DNA of 64,000 nt, taken from Oscillospiraceae bacterium (GTDB taxonomy: Bacteria; Bacillota; Clostridia; Oscillospirales; Ruminococcaceae). Where the stretch lies: positions 1-64,000 of the forward strand of contig SFJO01000001.1 in the NCBI GenBank assembly GCA_004555865.1, written 5' to 3'. Of this stretch, positions 8,223-16,222 are shown piece after piece. The number at the start of each line of letters is the position of its first letter. Positions within the stretch are counted from its first letter, which is position 1. Under the pieces are notes generated by a model. The model was not told the origin of the DNA. It saw only the letters and a list, made by a program, of their open reading frames with translations, and did no database searches. The position numbers and the translations under genes are program-made.

Positions 8223-8654
8223 TTACTCCTCATCCTCCGCAGGCTCGCAGGGGGCATCCTCAGGGTCGCAGACGCCGAACTCAATGTCGAAGGCCGCGCC
8301 GCAATTCTGGCAGTGGATCTCCTCGCTCATCAGAGCTTCCTCGTCCACCACGGTCACAGCGCCGCACTTGGGGCAGGTCAGCTCATACTGGGCTTCATCG
8401 TCCTCGTCGCCGTTCTCCTCATCGTCGTCCTCGTCGCCATACACGGCCTCTTCCAGGTCGTCCATGTCCTCGTCGATGGCGTCCAGCTCATCGTACACCT
8501 GGTCCAGCTCATCGTCCAGTGCAGTAACGGTGCTGGTCAGCTCGGTGAGCAGCTCCATCATGGCGTTGATCACCTTGCCCTCTTTGGTGGTGGTGTCCAG
8601 CTCCAGGCCCTCCATCAGGCCCTTGATGTAAGCGCACTTTTCCTTCAGTTCCAT
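8223..8654 (-). CDS. CD1247 N-terminal-domain zinc-ribbon protein
   Basis: 143 residues. The N-terminal helical part (MELKEKCAYIKGLMEGL, then a leucine-rich segment) matches the small Clostridia family named after CD1247. A very acidic linker (about residues 55-88, nearly all D and E) follows. The C terminus is a zinc ribbon with CPKC near residue 94 and CQNC near residue 115. The role is unknown; the acidic coiled N part and the ribbon suggest a protein- or nucleic-acid-binding adaptor. CAAAGGAG precedes the ATG. It lies downstream of efp but is separated from it by an intrinsic terminator, so read-through or a weak promoter near 8700 must drive it. Confidence 0.8.
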   Translation of the reverse strand: MELKEKCAYIKGLMEGLELDTTTKEGKVINAMMELLTELTSTVTALDDELDQVYDELDAIDEDMDDLEEAVYGDEDDDEENGDEDDEAQYELTCPKCGAVTVVDEEALMSEEIHCQNCGAAFDIEFGVCDPEDAPCEPAEDEE

Positions 8655-8715
8655 GGTTTGCTCCTTTGCCCGGGGCCATTCGCCCCGATTTCAGGTTCAC
8701 AGTGGCATATTATTC

Positions 8716-8756
8716 AAAAAAGCCGGGCGGCGGCACAGGATCGGCCGCCGCCCGGC
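8716..8756 (-). terminator. Terminator of efp
   Basis: A 13-pair perfect GC stem (GCCGGGCGGCGGC) is followed on the minus strand by TTTTTT, 33 bases past the efp stop. Confidence 0.92.
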
Positions 8757-8788
8757 CGTTTTGCTGCGGTCAGGTGGGCGCTTGCAGC

Positions 8789-9346
8789 TTACAGGCGCTC
8801 CATATACTCGCCGGTGCGGGTATCAATGCGGATCTTGTCGCCCTCGTTGATGAACAGGGGCACGCGGATCTCAGCGCCGGTCTCCAGCTTGGCGGGCTTC
8901 AGGGTGTTGGTTGCGGTATTGCCCTTGAAGCCGGGTTCGGTCTCAACGACCTCCAGCTCAACAAAGTTGGGCACTTCAATGCCGAACACCTTGCCCTTGT
9001 AGGACAGGACCTTCACCATCTCGTTCTCTTTGCAGAACTTGAAGGAATCGCCCAGGTCGCTCTTGTTCACGGGGATCTGATCGTAGGTCTCCATATCCAT
9101 GAAGTAGTACAGGTCGCCGTCGCTGTAGGTGTACTGCATCTCGCGGCGGTCAATGAAGGCCTGGGGGAACTTGGCGCTGGGGTTGTAGCTGGTCTCGGTG
9201 ACAGCACCGGTGATCACGTTCTTGGTCTTGGTGCGCACGAAAGCAGCGCCCTTGCCGGGCTTCACGTGCTGGAACTCCACCACCTGGAGAACCTTGCCGT
9301 CCTCCTCAAAGGTCATGCCGTTGCGAAAATCGCCTGCAGAAATCAT
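8789..9346 (-). CDS. efp: Translation elongation factor P
   Basis: 185 residues, the usual length. EF-P enters the ribosome E site and speeds peptide-bond formation at proline runs. The N-terminal KOW-like domain carries the loop KPGKGAAFVR (residues about 29-38), whose exposed lysine is the modification site in other bacteria. The OB domains end in RIDTRTGEYMERL, the classical EF-P C terminus. GGAGGTTTTCGTAT precedes the ATG. It has its own promoter at 9402-9430 and its own terminator. No lysine-modifying enzyme gene lies near. Confidence 0.98.
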   Translation of the reverse strand: MISAGDFRNGMTFEEDGKVLQVVEFQHVKPGKGAAFVRTKTKNVITGAVTETSYNPSAKFPQAFIDRREMQYTYSDGDLYYFMDMETYDQIPVNKSDLGDSFKFCKENEMVKVLSYKGKVFGIEVPNFVELEVVETEPGFKGNTATNTLKPAKLETGAEIRVPLFINEGDKIRIDTRTGEYMERL

Positions 9347-9401
9347 ATACGAAAACCTCCACGAATGTTTTTCATGCTATACTGGCGCATATCTGTTTTC
9401 T

Positions 9402-9430
9402 ATTTTACCCGAAAAGCCCCGCTTTTTCAA
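9402..9430 (-). promoter_or_regulatory. Promoter of efp
   Basis: On the minus strand TTGAAA (9425-9430), a 17-base spacer and TAAAAT (9402-9407), about 55 bases before the start codon. Confidence 0.7.
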
Positions 9431-9456
9431 GAGGTTTGCCTCAGAAAAGGGGCGGG

Positions 9457-9506
9457 GCGGCGGCAAAATTCGGGCTTTCCGCCCGCTTTTTCGGGTTTGC
9501 CGCCGC
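9457..9506 (-). terminator. Nested hairpin after the TIM-barrel gene, possible terminator
   Basis: An 11-base perfect inverted repeat (GCGGCGGCAAA / TTTGCCGCCGC) encloses a second hairpin GCGGGC-GGAAA-GCCCG followed on the minus strand by AATTTTG. It lies 30 bases past the stop at 9537 and before the efp promoter. Confidence 0.5.
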
Positions 9507-9536
9507 TAAATGCGGCCAGGGCCGCGCTTTGCTTTT

Positions 9537-10394
9537 TCAGCCCTTTGCAAGGCTTTGATAATACTGCATCATGGTCCGGGCGTCCTCGGCCTGAGTTCCT
9601 GCGCTTTCGCAGATGATCACCGGCGAAAGCCCCCGCTCATAGCAAAGCTCCATCAGCGGCTCAAACTCCGGGCCGTACACCGTATCAGCAAAGGTCAGGT
9701 GGCACTTTTCGCCGCCGGTGGTGTACTGGATCTTGGAAAAGTGGGCATGGAACTGCGCAGCCCGCTCGTCCTGCAGCGCATCCGCCATCCGGTCCAGAAT
9801 GGCGGCGTAGTCCGCCTTGGTGCGGATGCAGCCCTGATCCCGGGCGTTCAGGTGGCCAAAATCAATGCAGGGGGTAATGCGCTTGTCCACAGCGCACAGG
9901 GCCAGCACCTCGTCCAGCGTACCCAGCTGCCCCACCTTGCCCATGGTTTCCGGGCAGAGGGTCAGCCCGCCGTAACCGACCTCGTCCACGGCCTCCACCA
10001 TCCGTTGCAGCGTGTCCAGGGCTTTTTCCAGCGCGGCCTCCCGGCTCTGCTTGCCGCAGCTGCCGGAATGGAAGATCACCCGGCGGCCGCCCAGGCTTTT
10101 TACGGCCCGGCAGCTGTCCAGAATGTAGTTGATGCTGTTCAGCCGCTTTTCCTCTTCCAGGCTGCTCATGCTGATGAAATAGGGGGCGTGCAGGCTGAAC
10201 CGAATGTCCCGCTCGGCCGCGCGCTGCGCCATCACCTTTGCCTTCGCCTCGCCCAGCCGCACACCGCGGCCGCACTGATACTCAAAGGCGTTCAGCCCGA
10301 ACTTCGCGGTGTATTCCGGCACATCCAGGCTGTCTTTGTAGCCCATGGCCTTAAAGCTCTCGCTGGTTCCGGCGGTACCAAACCGAATGCTCAC
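9537..10394 (-). CDS. Endonuclease IV-like TIM-barrel protein (AP endonuclease family 2)
   Basis: 285 residues from a GTG start whose GTGA overlaps the yqeG stop; a longer upstream frame is a shadow of yqeG. The metal-site motifs of the endonuclease IV group appear in order: SLHAPYFIS (His), VIFHSGS (His), LCPETMGKVGQLGT (Glu), CIDFGHLNA (Asp, His), FHAHFSKIQYT (His), and IICESAG near the end (Glu). This points to a three-metal hydrolase acting on abasic DNA, although sugar isomerases share the fold. The C-terminal motifs favour the nuclease reading. Length is close to bacterial Nfo (about 280). Coupling to yqeG is noted in the findings. Confidence 0.75.
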   Translation of the reverse strand: MSIRFGTAGTSESFKAMGYKDSLDVPEYTAKFGLNAFEYQCGRGVRLGEAKAKVMAQRAAERDIRFSLHAPYFISMSSLEEEKRLNSINYILDSCRAVKSLGGRRVIFHSGSCGKQSREAALEKALDTLQRMVEAVDEVGYGGLTLCPETMGKVGQLGTLDEVLALCAVDKRITPCIDFGHLNARDQGCIRTKADYAAILDRMADALQDERAAQFHAHFSKIQYTTGGEKCHLTFADTVYGPEFEPLMELCYERGLSPVIICESAGTQAEDARTMMQYYQSLAKG

Positions 10395-10894
10395 AGCAGC
10401 GTTCCCCCTTTTTCGTAATAGCGGCGGATAAACGGCGCTTCCAGCTTTCGCTTGGCCTTGACGCCTTTGTTTACGTCCTTGCCCCTGGGCAGCACCACAT
10501 AGGCGGGAATCCCGTACAGGCCGGCGGCCATCCGGTCGGTAAACAGCTGGTCGCCCACAATGGCCATCTGGTGCTTCTTCAGCCCCAGGCGGCGGCGGGC
10601 CACCATCAAACCGATGGGCAGCGGCTTGCAGGCCATTGAGACAAACTGCAGGCCCACCCGGTCGGCAAAGGGCCGCACCCGGGCCGCGTCGTTGTTGGAG
10701 GCAATGGTCAGGGCAATGCCCTCCGCGCGCATGGCGGCCAGCCAATCGCGCACCTCATCGTCCAGGGTCTGGCTTTCATCGCCGGTGAGGGTGTTGTCCA
10801 CATCCAGCACCAGCCCCCGCACCCCCTGGCTGCGCAGGAACTCCGGCGTGATGTGGCTCACACTGCGAAAGAGATATTCCGGTGTGACGATCAT
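10391..10894 (-). CDS. yqeG: YqeG family HAD phosphatase
   Basis: 167 residues, HAD subfamily IIIA. The nucleophile motif DVDNTLTGDES lies near residue 31, ASNNDAARV (motif II Ser/Thr type) near 65, and VGDQLFTDRMAA (motif IV acidic pair) near 112. The family acts on small phosphate esters; its homologue in yeast mitochondria (Gep4) dephosphorylates phosphatidylglycerophosphate, so a phospholipid role is possible but unproven. GAAAGGAGCGCCCAC precedes the ATG. It overlaps the downstream TIM-barrel gene by four bases. Confidence 0.9.
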   Translation of the reverse strand: MIVTPEYLFRSVSHITPEFLRSQGVRGLVLDVDNTLTGDESQTLDDEVRDWLAAMRAEGIALTIASNNDAARVRPFADRVGLQFVSMACKPLPIGLMVARRRLGLKKHQMAIVGDQLFTDRMAAGLYGIPAYVVLPRGKDVNKGVKAKRKLEAPFIRRYYEKGGTLL

Positions 10895-10996
10895 GTGGGC
10901 GCTCCTTTCTCGCTTTGCCGGCCCCGGGCGCGGGCCGCTGCCGCAGGGCAGCCCGCACCGGAAAACCCGGCGTTTTTCAACCAGTGGATATAATAG

Positions 10997-11024
10997 AAGC
11001 GGGCCTGGCGAACCAGGCCCGCTT
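10997..11024 (-). terminator. Terminator-like hairpin after rpsU
   Basis: A 12-pair perfect stem (AAGCGGGCCTGG) with a four-base loop lies 58 bases past the rpsU stop. The bases after it are CTATTATAT, a poor T run. Confidence 0.6.
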
Positions 11025-11081
11025 TACTGCCTCCGAAAAGGCATTTCCGACTTTCACGGTTCCGCTTTGTGCAAACTCAAA

Positions 11082-11258
11082 TTACTTGAACTTGCGCTTG
11101 CGGGCGGCTTCGGACTTCTTCTTGCGGCGCACAGAGGGCTTCTCGTAAGCCTCGCGCTTGCGCACTTCCGCCAGCACGCCACTGCGTGCGGTGGAACGCT
11201 TAAAGCGACGCAGAGCGCTTTCCAGCGACTCGCCGTCCTTGACACGAATTTCCGACAT
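11082..11258 (-). CDS. rpsU: Ribosomal protein S21
   Basis: 58 residues. It starts MSEIRVKDGESLESALRR and ends with a very basic tail (RRKKKSEAARKRKFK), both typical of S21, a small-subunit protein near the anti-Shine-Dalgarno end of 16S rRNA. GGGAGGG precedes the ATG at 11258. It has a near-perfect promoter of its own, fitting a highly expressed single gene. Confidence 0.95.
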   Translation of the reverse strand: MSEIRVKDGESLESALRRFKRSTARSGVLAEVRKREAYEKPSVRRKKKSEAARKRKFK

Positions 11259-11320
11259 CTTGTTTCCCTCCCTTGACCTGCGGCAGGAGTTTCCGTTGCT
11301 ACAGAGTAATCAACGGTACA

Positions 11321-11350
11321 ATTATACTATGGAACCCGCCTGCCTGTCAA
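11321..11350 (-). promoter_or_regulatory. Consensus promoter of rpsU
   Basis: Perfect TTGACA (11345-11350) and perfect TATAAT (11321-11326) on the minus strand with an 18-base spacer, 62 bases before the start codon. The remainder of the 302-base gap to leuS (11351-11560) holds only a hairpin after leuS, CCCGAA-ACG-TTCGGG near 11530, with no T run. Confidence 0.9.
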
Positions 11351-11560
11351 CTGATTTTTACCGATTTTTCCGGGTTCACAAAAAGTTTAAAGACCTGGGC
11401 CGGTTCGGTGCGCCGGCTGTTCCGCCCAGTGGGGGCAGTGCGGCCGCCTTTGGGGCATTTGCCCGCCGGGCAGCCGCGTTTTCCTCCTGAGGTTCGTCTT
11501 GAAAAATGGCATGGCTCTGCCGCACCCGAACGTTTCGGGCGGGCGCTGCGTTCAGGGATC

Positions 11561-14104
11561 TCAGCCCTTCACAGCCAGGTTGACCAGTTTGCCCTTAACG
11601 TAGATCTCCTTCACCACGGTCTTGCCGTCCAGCAGGGGAGCCACATTGGGCTCGGCCTTGGCCAGGGCGATGGCATCGGCAGACTCGATGTCGGCGGGCA
11701 CCTTCAGGCGGGCCTTCACCTTGCCGTTCACCTGCACCGCGATCTCCACGGTGCTCTCCACGCACTTGGCATCCTCGTAGGTGGGCCAGGCTGCATAGGC
11801 CATCTGGCCCTCAAAGCCCTGCTGCTGCCACAGCTCTTCGGTGAGGTGCGGGGCAAAGGGATTGAGCAGAAGCAGCAGCGTCTTGAACTCATCCCGGGTG
11901 CAGCCGCCCTTGGCCTCAAACTCGTTCATCAGGGTCATCAGGGCCGCAATGGCGGTGTTGTGCTTCAGCACCTCGATGTCCTCGCTCACCTTCTTGATGG
12001 TGCGGTGCATCAGGGCCTCGGTCTCGGGACGGTAGCCCTCGCCGGGCAGGATGTTCTCCTGCATACTCCACACGCGATCCAGAAAGCGCTTGCAGCCCTT
12101 GATGGAGGCGGTGTTCCAGGGGGCGGCCTTCTCAAAGTCGCCGATGAACATCTCATACAGGCGCATGGTGTCGGCGCCGTACTCGTTGATGATGTCGTCG
12201 GGGTTCACCACGTTGCCCAGGCTCTTGGACATTTTGACCACAGGGTGATCGGCCATCTCGCCGTACTTCTCCACCAAAGCGGCACGGGCGGCCTTCTCGC
12301 TGCCGTACTTCTCCAGCAGGGCCTTCTGCTCTTCCGCAGGCAGGTTGGTGAAGTTGTGGGGGTTCAGGCCCAGAATCATGCCGTGGCTGGTGCGCTTTTG
12401 GTAGGGTTCGGGCTTGGGCACCACGCCGATGTCGTACAGGAACTTATGCCAGAACCGGCTGTACAGCAGGTGCAGGGTGGTGTGCTCCATACCGCCGTTG
12501 TACCAGTCCACCGGGCTCCAGTACTCCAGAGCCTCCTTGCTGGCCAGCTCCTTGTCGTTGTGGGGGTCCATATACCGCAGGAAGTACCAGGAAGAACCGG
12601 CCCACTGGGGCATGGTGTCGGTCTCACGCACGGCGGGGCCGCCGCAGCAGGGGCAGGTGGTGTTCACCCACTCGGTGTGACGGGCCAGGGGGCTTTCGCC
12701 GTTCTCGCCCGGCTCAAAGTCGGTGATCTCGGGCAGGCGCAGGGGCAGCTCGCTCTCGGGCAGGGGCTGCCAGCCGCACTTCTCGCACTTCACCATGGGA
12801 ATGGGCTCGCCCCAGTAGCGCTGACGGCTGAACACCCAGTCGCGCAGCTTGTAGTTGACCTTGGCGTGGCCCTTGCCGTTCTCTTCCAGCCAGGAGATCA
12901 TCTTGGCCTTGGCCTCTTCCACGGAAAGGCCGTTCAGGAAGCCGCTGTTCACCAGCGTGCCCGTGGCCACATCGGTGAAGGCTTCCTTCTCCAGGTTGCT
13001 CTCGCCCTGGCCCTTGACCACTTCCACAATGGGCAGATCGAACACCTTGGCGAACTCATAGTCGCGGGTGTCGTGAGCGGGCACGGCCATAATGGCACCG
13101 GTGCCGTATGTGGCCAGCACATAATCGGAGATGAAGATGGGGATCTCCTGCTCGTTCACAGGGTTGATGCCCATCACGCCCTCCAGCTTCACGCCGGTCT
13201 TTTCCTTGTTCAGCTCGGTGCGCTCGAAGTCGGACTTGCGGGCGGCCTCGGCCTGGTAGGCCTTCACGGCATCGGGGTTGGTGATGGTGCCGTTCTCCAG
13301 CCACTGCTTCACCATGGAGTGCTCGGGGCTGATGACCATGTAGGTGGCGCCGAACAGCGTGTCGCAGCGGGTGGTGTACACGGTCAGGGTATCGCCGGCG
13401 GTGGTACCGAAGTTCACCTCAGCGCCGGTGGAACGGCCAATCCAGTTCTTCTGCTGGGTGGCCACACGCTCGATGTAGTCCAGGCCGTCCAGGCCGTCGA
13501 TCAGCTTATCGGCGTAGGCGGTGATGCGCAGCATCCACTGGCTCTTCACCTTGTGCACCACGTCGCTGCCGCAGCGCTCGCACTTGCCGTTGACCACTTC
13601 CTCGTTGGCCAGCACCACCTTGCAGCCGGTGCACCAGTTCACGTTCATTTCCTTCTTATAGGCCAGACCGTGCTTGTACAGCTGCAGGAAGATCCACTGG
13701 GTCCACTTATAATAGGAAGGGTCCGTGGTGTTGATCTCGCGGGTCCAGTCAAAAGAAAGGCCCAGGCTCTTCAGCTGGCTCTTAAACCGCGCCACATTGT
13801 TTTTGGTCACGATCTCAGGATGGATGTGATTCTTCATGGCGAAGTTCTCGGTGGGCAGGCCGAAGGCGTCCCAGCCCATGGGGTACAGCACGTTGTAGCC
13901 GCACATGCGCTTTTTGCGGGACACCACATCCAGCGCGGTGTAGCTGCGGGGGTGGCCCACATGCAGGCCCGCGGCAGAGGGATAGGGGAACTCTACCAGA
14001 GCGTAGAACTTGGGTTTGGAATGGTCGATTTTGACGGCGAAGGTATTTTCATCGTCCCATACTTTCTGCCACTTGGCCTCAACGGCCTTGAAATCATACT
14101 TCAA
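11561..14104 (-). CDS. leuS: Leucyl-tRNA synthetase
   Basis: 847 residues, class I synthetase charging tRNA-Leu. I chose the TTG at 14104: GGAG lies nine bases upstream and the result, (M)KYDFKAVEAKWQ, matches the usual LeuS N terminus; the TTG at 14113 abuts the ribosome site. Catalytic signatures are AAGLHVGHPRSY (HIGH box, near residue 45) and VKMSKSLGN (near 590). Zinc-type cysteine pairs are seen (CTGC...CERC near 160 and CEKC...CPCC near 420-460). An editing domain lies between them (about 220-410). The last gene of a long leftward block, 120 bases after rsfS; no T-box-like leader is present in that gap. Confidence 0.98.
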   Translation of the reverse strand: MKYDFKAVEAKWQKVWDDENTFAVKIDHSKPKFYALVEFPYPSAAGLHVGHPRSYTALDVVSRKKRMCGYNVLYPMGWDAFGLPTENFAMKNHIHPEIVTKNNVARFKSQLKSLGLSFDWTREINTTDPSYYKWTQWIFLQLYKHGLAYKKEMNVNWCTGCKVVLANEEVVNGKCERCGSDVVHKVKSQWMLRITAYADKLIDGLDGLDYIERVATQQKNWIGRSTGAEVNFGTTAGDTLTVYTTRCDTLFGATYMVISPEHSMVKQWLENGTITNPDAVKAYQAEAARKSDFERTELNKEKTGVKLEGVMGINPVNEQEIPIFISDYVLATYGTGAIMAVPAHDTRDYEFAKVFDLPIVEVVKGQGESNLEKEAFTDVATGTLVNSGFLNGLSVEEAKAKMISWLEENGKGHAKVNYKLRDWVFSRQRYWGEPIPMVKCEKCGWQPLPESELPLRLPEITDFEPGENGESPLARHTEWVNTTCPCCGGPAVRETDTMPQWAGSSWYFLRYMDPHNDKELASKEALEYWSPVDWYNGGMEHTTLHLLYSRFWHKFLYDIGVVPKPEPYQKRTSHGMILGLNPHNFTNLPAEEQKALLEKYGSEKAARAALVEKYGEMADHPVVKMSKSLGNVVNPDDIINEYGADTMRLYEMFIGDFEKAAPWNTASIKGCKRFLDRVWSMQENILPGEGYRPETEALMHRTIKKVSEDIEVLKHNTAIAALMTLMNEFEAKGGCTRDEFKTLLLLLNPFAPHLTEELWQQQGFEGQMAYAAWPTYEDAKCVESTVEIAVQVNGKVKARLKVPADIESADAIALAKAEPNVAPLLDGKTVVKEIYVKGKLVNLAVKG

Positions 14105-14224
14105 TTTAATCAACTCCAGCTCTTATTTGAACGTTTTTCGGGGGCGGTGCCGCAGTTCAATCGGGGACGGGCGCTGCACCGCAGGGTATCTCCAATTTGC
14201 ATCGGGTGCAAAATAAAGCGTTGT

Positions 14225-14611
14225 TCAGGCTTCGGGGCCGGTCAGCGGCGCATCGGCCTCTTCCAGCAGATCCGCCAGCTCCACCGGCTCAGCGTCCGCC
14301 CACAGATGTTCCAGGTCGTAGTACTTGCGTGCATCCGGGCAGAACACGTGCAGAATCACGCTGCCGTAGTCAAGCAGAATCCAGCGCTGGGTATCCCAGC
14401 CTTCGCTGCGCAGGGGCTTCTCCCCTTCCAGGCCCAGCTGATACTCGGCCTCTTCGGCCAGGCTGCGCACATGGGTGGTGGAGGAGCCGGTGGCGATAAC
14501 GAAGTAGTCGGTCAGAACGGTCAGATCCCGCACCTTCAGCACCTTCAGGCTGTCGGCCTTCTTCTTGTCCAGCACCTGTGCGATGCGGACGGCAAGGTCT
14601 TTGCTTTCCAT
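14225..14611 (-). CDS. rsfS: Ribosomal silencing factor RsfS
   Basis: 128 residues. RsfS binds L14 on the 50S subunit and blocks joining with 30S during starvation or assembly. The family core is visible: VLKVRDLTVLTDYFVIATG (residues about 25-43), SSTTHVRSLA, RSEGWDTQRWILLDYGSVILHVF and a YYDLEHLW C terminus before an acidic tail. ACAAGGAGAG precedes the ATG. It follows nadD, yqeK and the LCP gene in the same direction, a common Firmicutes arrangement with LCP inserted between yqeK and rsfS. Confidence 0.96.
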   Translation of the reverse strand: MESKDLAVRIAQVLDKKKADSLKVLKVRDLTVLTDYFVIATGSSTTHVRSLAEEAEYQLGLEGEKPLRSEGWDTQRWILLDYGSVILHVFCPDARKYYDLEHLWADAEPVELADLLEEADAPLTGPEA

Positions 14612-14668
14612 AAAAACTCTCCTTGTTGAGGGTGTACTTATTGAACCCGGACGGGCCTTTTTGAAGGA

Positions 14669-16222
14669 TCAGGCCGCCTTGTCGCTGCCGCTTTCGGAGG
14701 AAGCGTTCTCACCGGCCGAGGTCTCATAATGGGGCACCTCGTCCTCCGAGCCGTCCAGGTTATTATTCTGCTGGGCATCCTTGGTTTCATTGTCCAGCGC
14801 ACCCATGTACGAGATGTTTGCATCGTAGAAGGAACTGGAGGGATACCAGGAGGCCAGATTCAGTTCATTGACCGGCTCCGTATAAGTGCGGAAGTACTGA
14901 TTCAGCAGGTCCGCCGTCTCTTTCGAAGCCGCGTTGATCACCGAGCTGTTGTTGTAATACTGGGTGGAGCCGTACTCCGGCGTGCGGCACATCATGATGT
15001 TGGCGCTGTCCACCTTCAGCAGGCTTACGCCCATGCTCACCATGGTGCCGGCCGACATATCGGTTTTGACGTAATTGCGGAACACCGGCAGCAGCTTCGC
15101 CACGTCCCACACCGTCATGGTGCGGAAGCGCCGCAGCAGGCCGGAATAGAAATAGCGCTGCATTGTCAGGCGGTCCAGATCCGAGTTGGCATACCCCTCG
15201 CCGTGGCGGTTGCGCACAAAGAACTCTGCCGCATCGCCGTTCAGCGTCTGGTAGCCCTGCTGCAGCGAACTGCCGCCATAGGCCATATCGTGGGGTACAT
15301 ACACCCGCACGCCGCCGAAGGTATCCACGATCTCCTTCAGAGACTGCATATCAATGGTCACATAGTAGTCCACCGGCAGCTTGAACTGGTCGTAGATCAC
15401 CTGGGCCAGTGCATCCACCGAGCCGCCCGCCAGCGCCACCGAGTTGATCTGCCCGTTGGTGTTGGGCACGCTGTCGCCCACAAAGGTGTTGCGGGGGATC
15501 TGCATCATGCTGATCTTGTGGCCCTTCAAGTCAAAGTGGACGTACATGATCATATCGGTCATGCCGTCGTTGGAAGTGGGGTCGTTGGAATAGGCGCGTC
15601 CTTCCTCATAGTCGATGCCGCACACCAGAATGTTGGCCTGGTCGCCCTGCAATTCCTTGGGGGTGTTGATGAAGTCGCTGATGGTCACATTGCCCTTCAT
15701 GCCGTCGGTCATCACAAAGAAGGTAACGCCCAGCGCCGCGGCGCTCAGGCCGAACAGCACCAGCAGCAGGGTGAGAAACACCCCCAGGCAGCCCTTTTTC
15801 TTTTTCGGGCGCTTGGGCTTGCCGGCCCTGCCGGTGTGGGCCTTGGGGCGCTGAGGCGGCGGCGTGGTTCCCCGGCCGCTGCCCGCGCTGCGGGGGGAGC
15901 TGTGCACGGAAGCGCTCTCCTGCGGGCGCGGTGCGTGGTACGCTGACCGGTCGGCAGCCGCAGCCGCGGTCTGCCGGGTCTGGGCCGTGCGCTTCACCGT
16001 GCGCCGCTGGGTGGTGGCAGACGGAATGCCGGGATCGGCATCCTGGTCGTACAGGCCGGAGGCCGGCCGTGCCGCCGTGCGGCGGACGGCGCCGTTGTCC
16101 CGGTCCTGATCGTAGGCAAGGCGGTGCTGCTGTACCGGCGTATCAAAGCCGGTGCCGGCCTCCTGCCGGGCGTGGTTTGCGCCCGAGGTATTCAGCCGCC
16201 GGCTCTTTCTGGGTTCATTCAT
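14669..16222 (-). CDS. LytR-CpsA-Psr (LCP) family wall polymer transferase
   Basis: 517 residues. LCP proteins transfer teichoic acid or polysaccharide from undecaprenyl carriers to peptidoglycan, outside the membrane. Residues 1-140 are an unusually long cytoplasmic tail rich in R, P, Q, S and T, ending in a basic patch (KPKRPKKKKG). One membrane segment follows (about 144-170), then the LCP domain (about 190-400) with the conserved arginine in QIPRNTFVGD and the LDRLTMQRYF stretch. The C-terminal 60 residues are Asn/Asp/Ser-rich. Its ATG overlaps the yqeK stop (ATGAATGA). It is a plausible partner for the glycan locus at 1-7.5 kb (inference). Confidence 0.92.
   Translation of the reverse strand: MNEPRKSRRLNTSGANHARQEAGTGFDTPVQQHRLAYDQDRDNGAVRRTAARPASGLYDQDADPGIPSATTQRRTVKRTAQTRQTAAAAADRSAYHAPRPQESASVHSSPRSAGSGRGTTPPPQRPKAHTGRAGKPKRPKKKKGCLGVFLTLLLVLFGLSAAALGVTFFVMTDGMKGNVTISDFINTPKELQGDQANILVCGIDYEEGRAYSNDPTSNDGMTDMIMYVHFDLKGHKISMMQIPRNTFVGDSVPNTNGQINSVALAGGSVDALAQVIYDQFKLPVDYYVTIDMQSLKEIVDTFGGVRVYVPHDMAYGGSSLQQGYQTLNGDAAEFFVRNRHGEGYANSDLDRLTMQRYFYSGLLRRFRTMTVWDVAKLLPVFRNYVKTDMSAGTMVSMGVSLLKVDSANIMMCRTPEYGSTQYYNNSSVINAASKETADLLNQYFRTYTEPVNELNLASWYPSSSFYDANISYMGALDNETKDAQQNNNLDGSEDEVPHYETSAGENASSESGSDKAA

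Noticed and set aside
10395..10745. Extended N terminus of the endonuclease IV-like protein
   Set aside because: The extra frame overlaps all of yqeG and contains no family sequence; the GTG at 10394 gives a normal length.
14105..14224. T-box or other leader before leuS
   Set aside because: The gap is only about 120 bases, leuS lies downstream of rsfS in the same unit, and no T-box-like terminator/antiterminator pair was seen.
11273..14629. An 1118-residue open frame opposite leuS and rsfS
   Set aside because: It crosses three real genes on the other strand and the rpsU promoter, and shows no motif. Same explanation as above.
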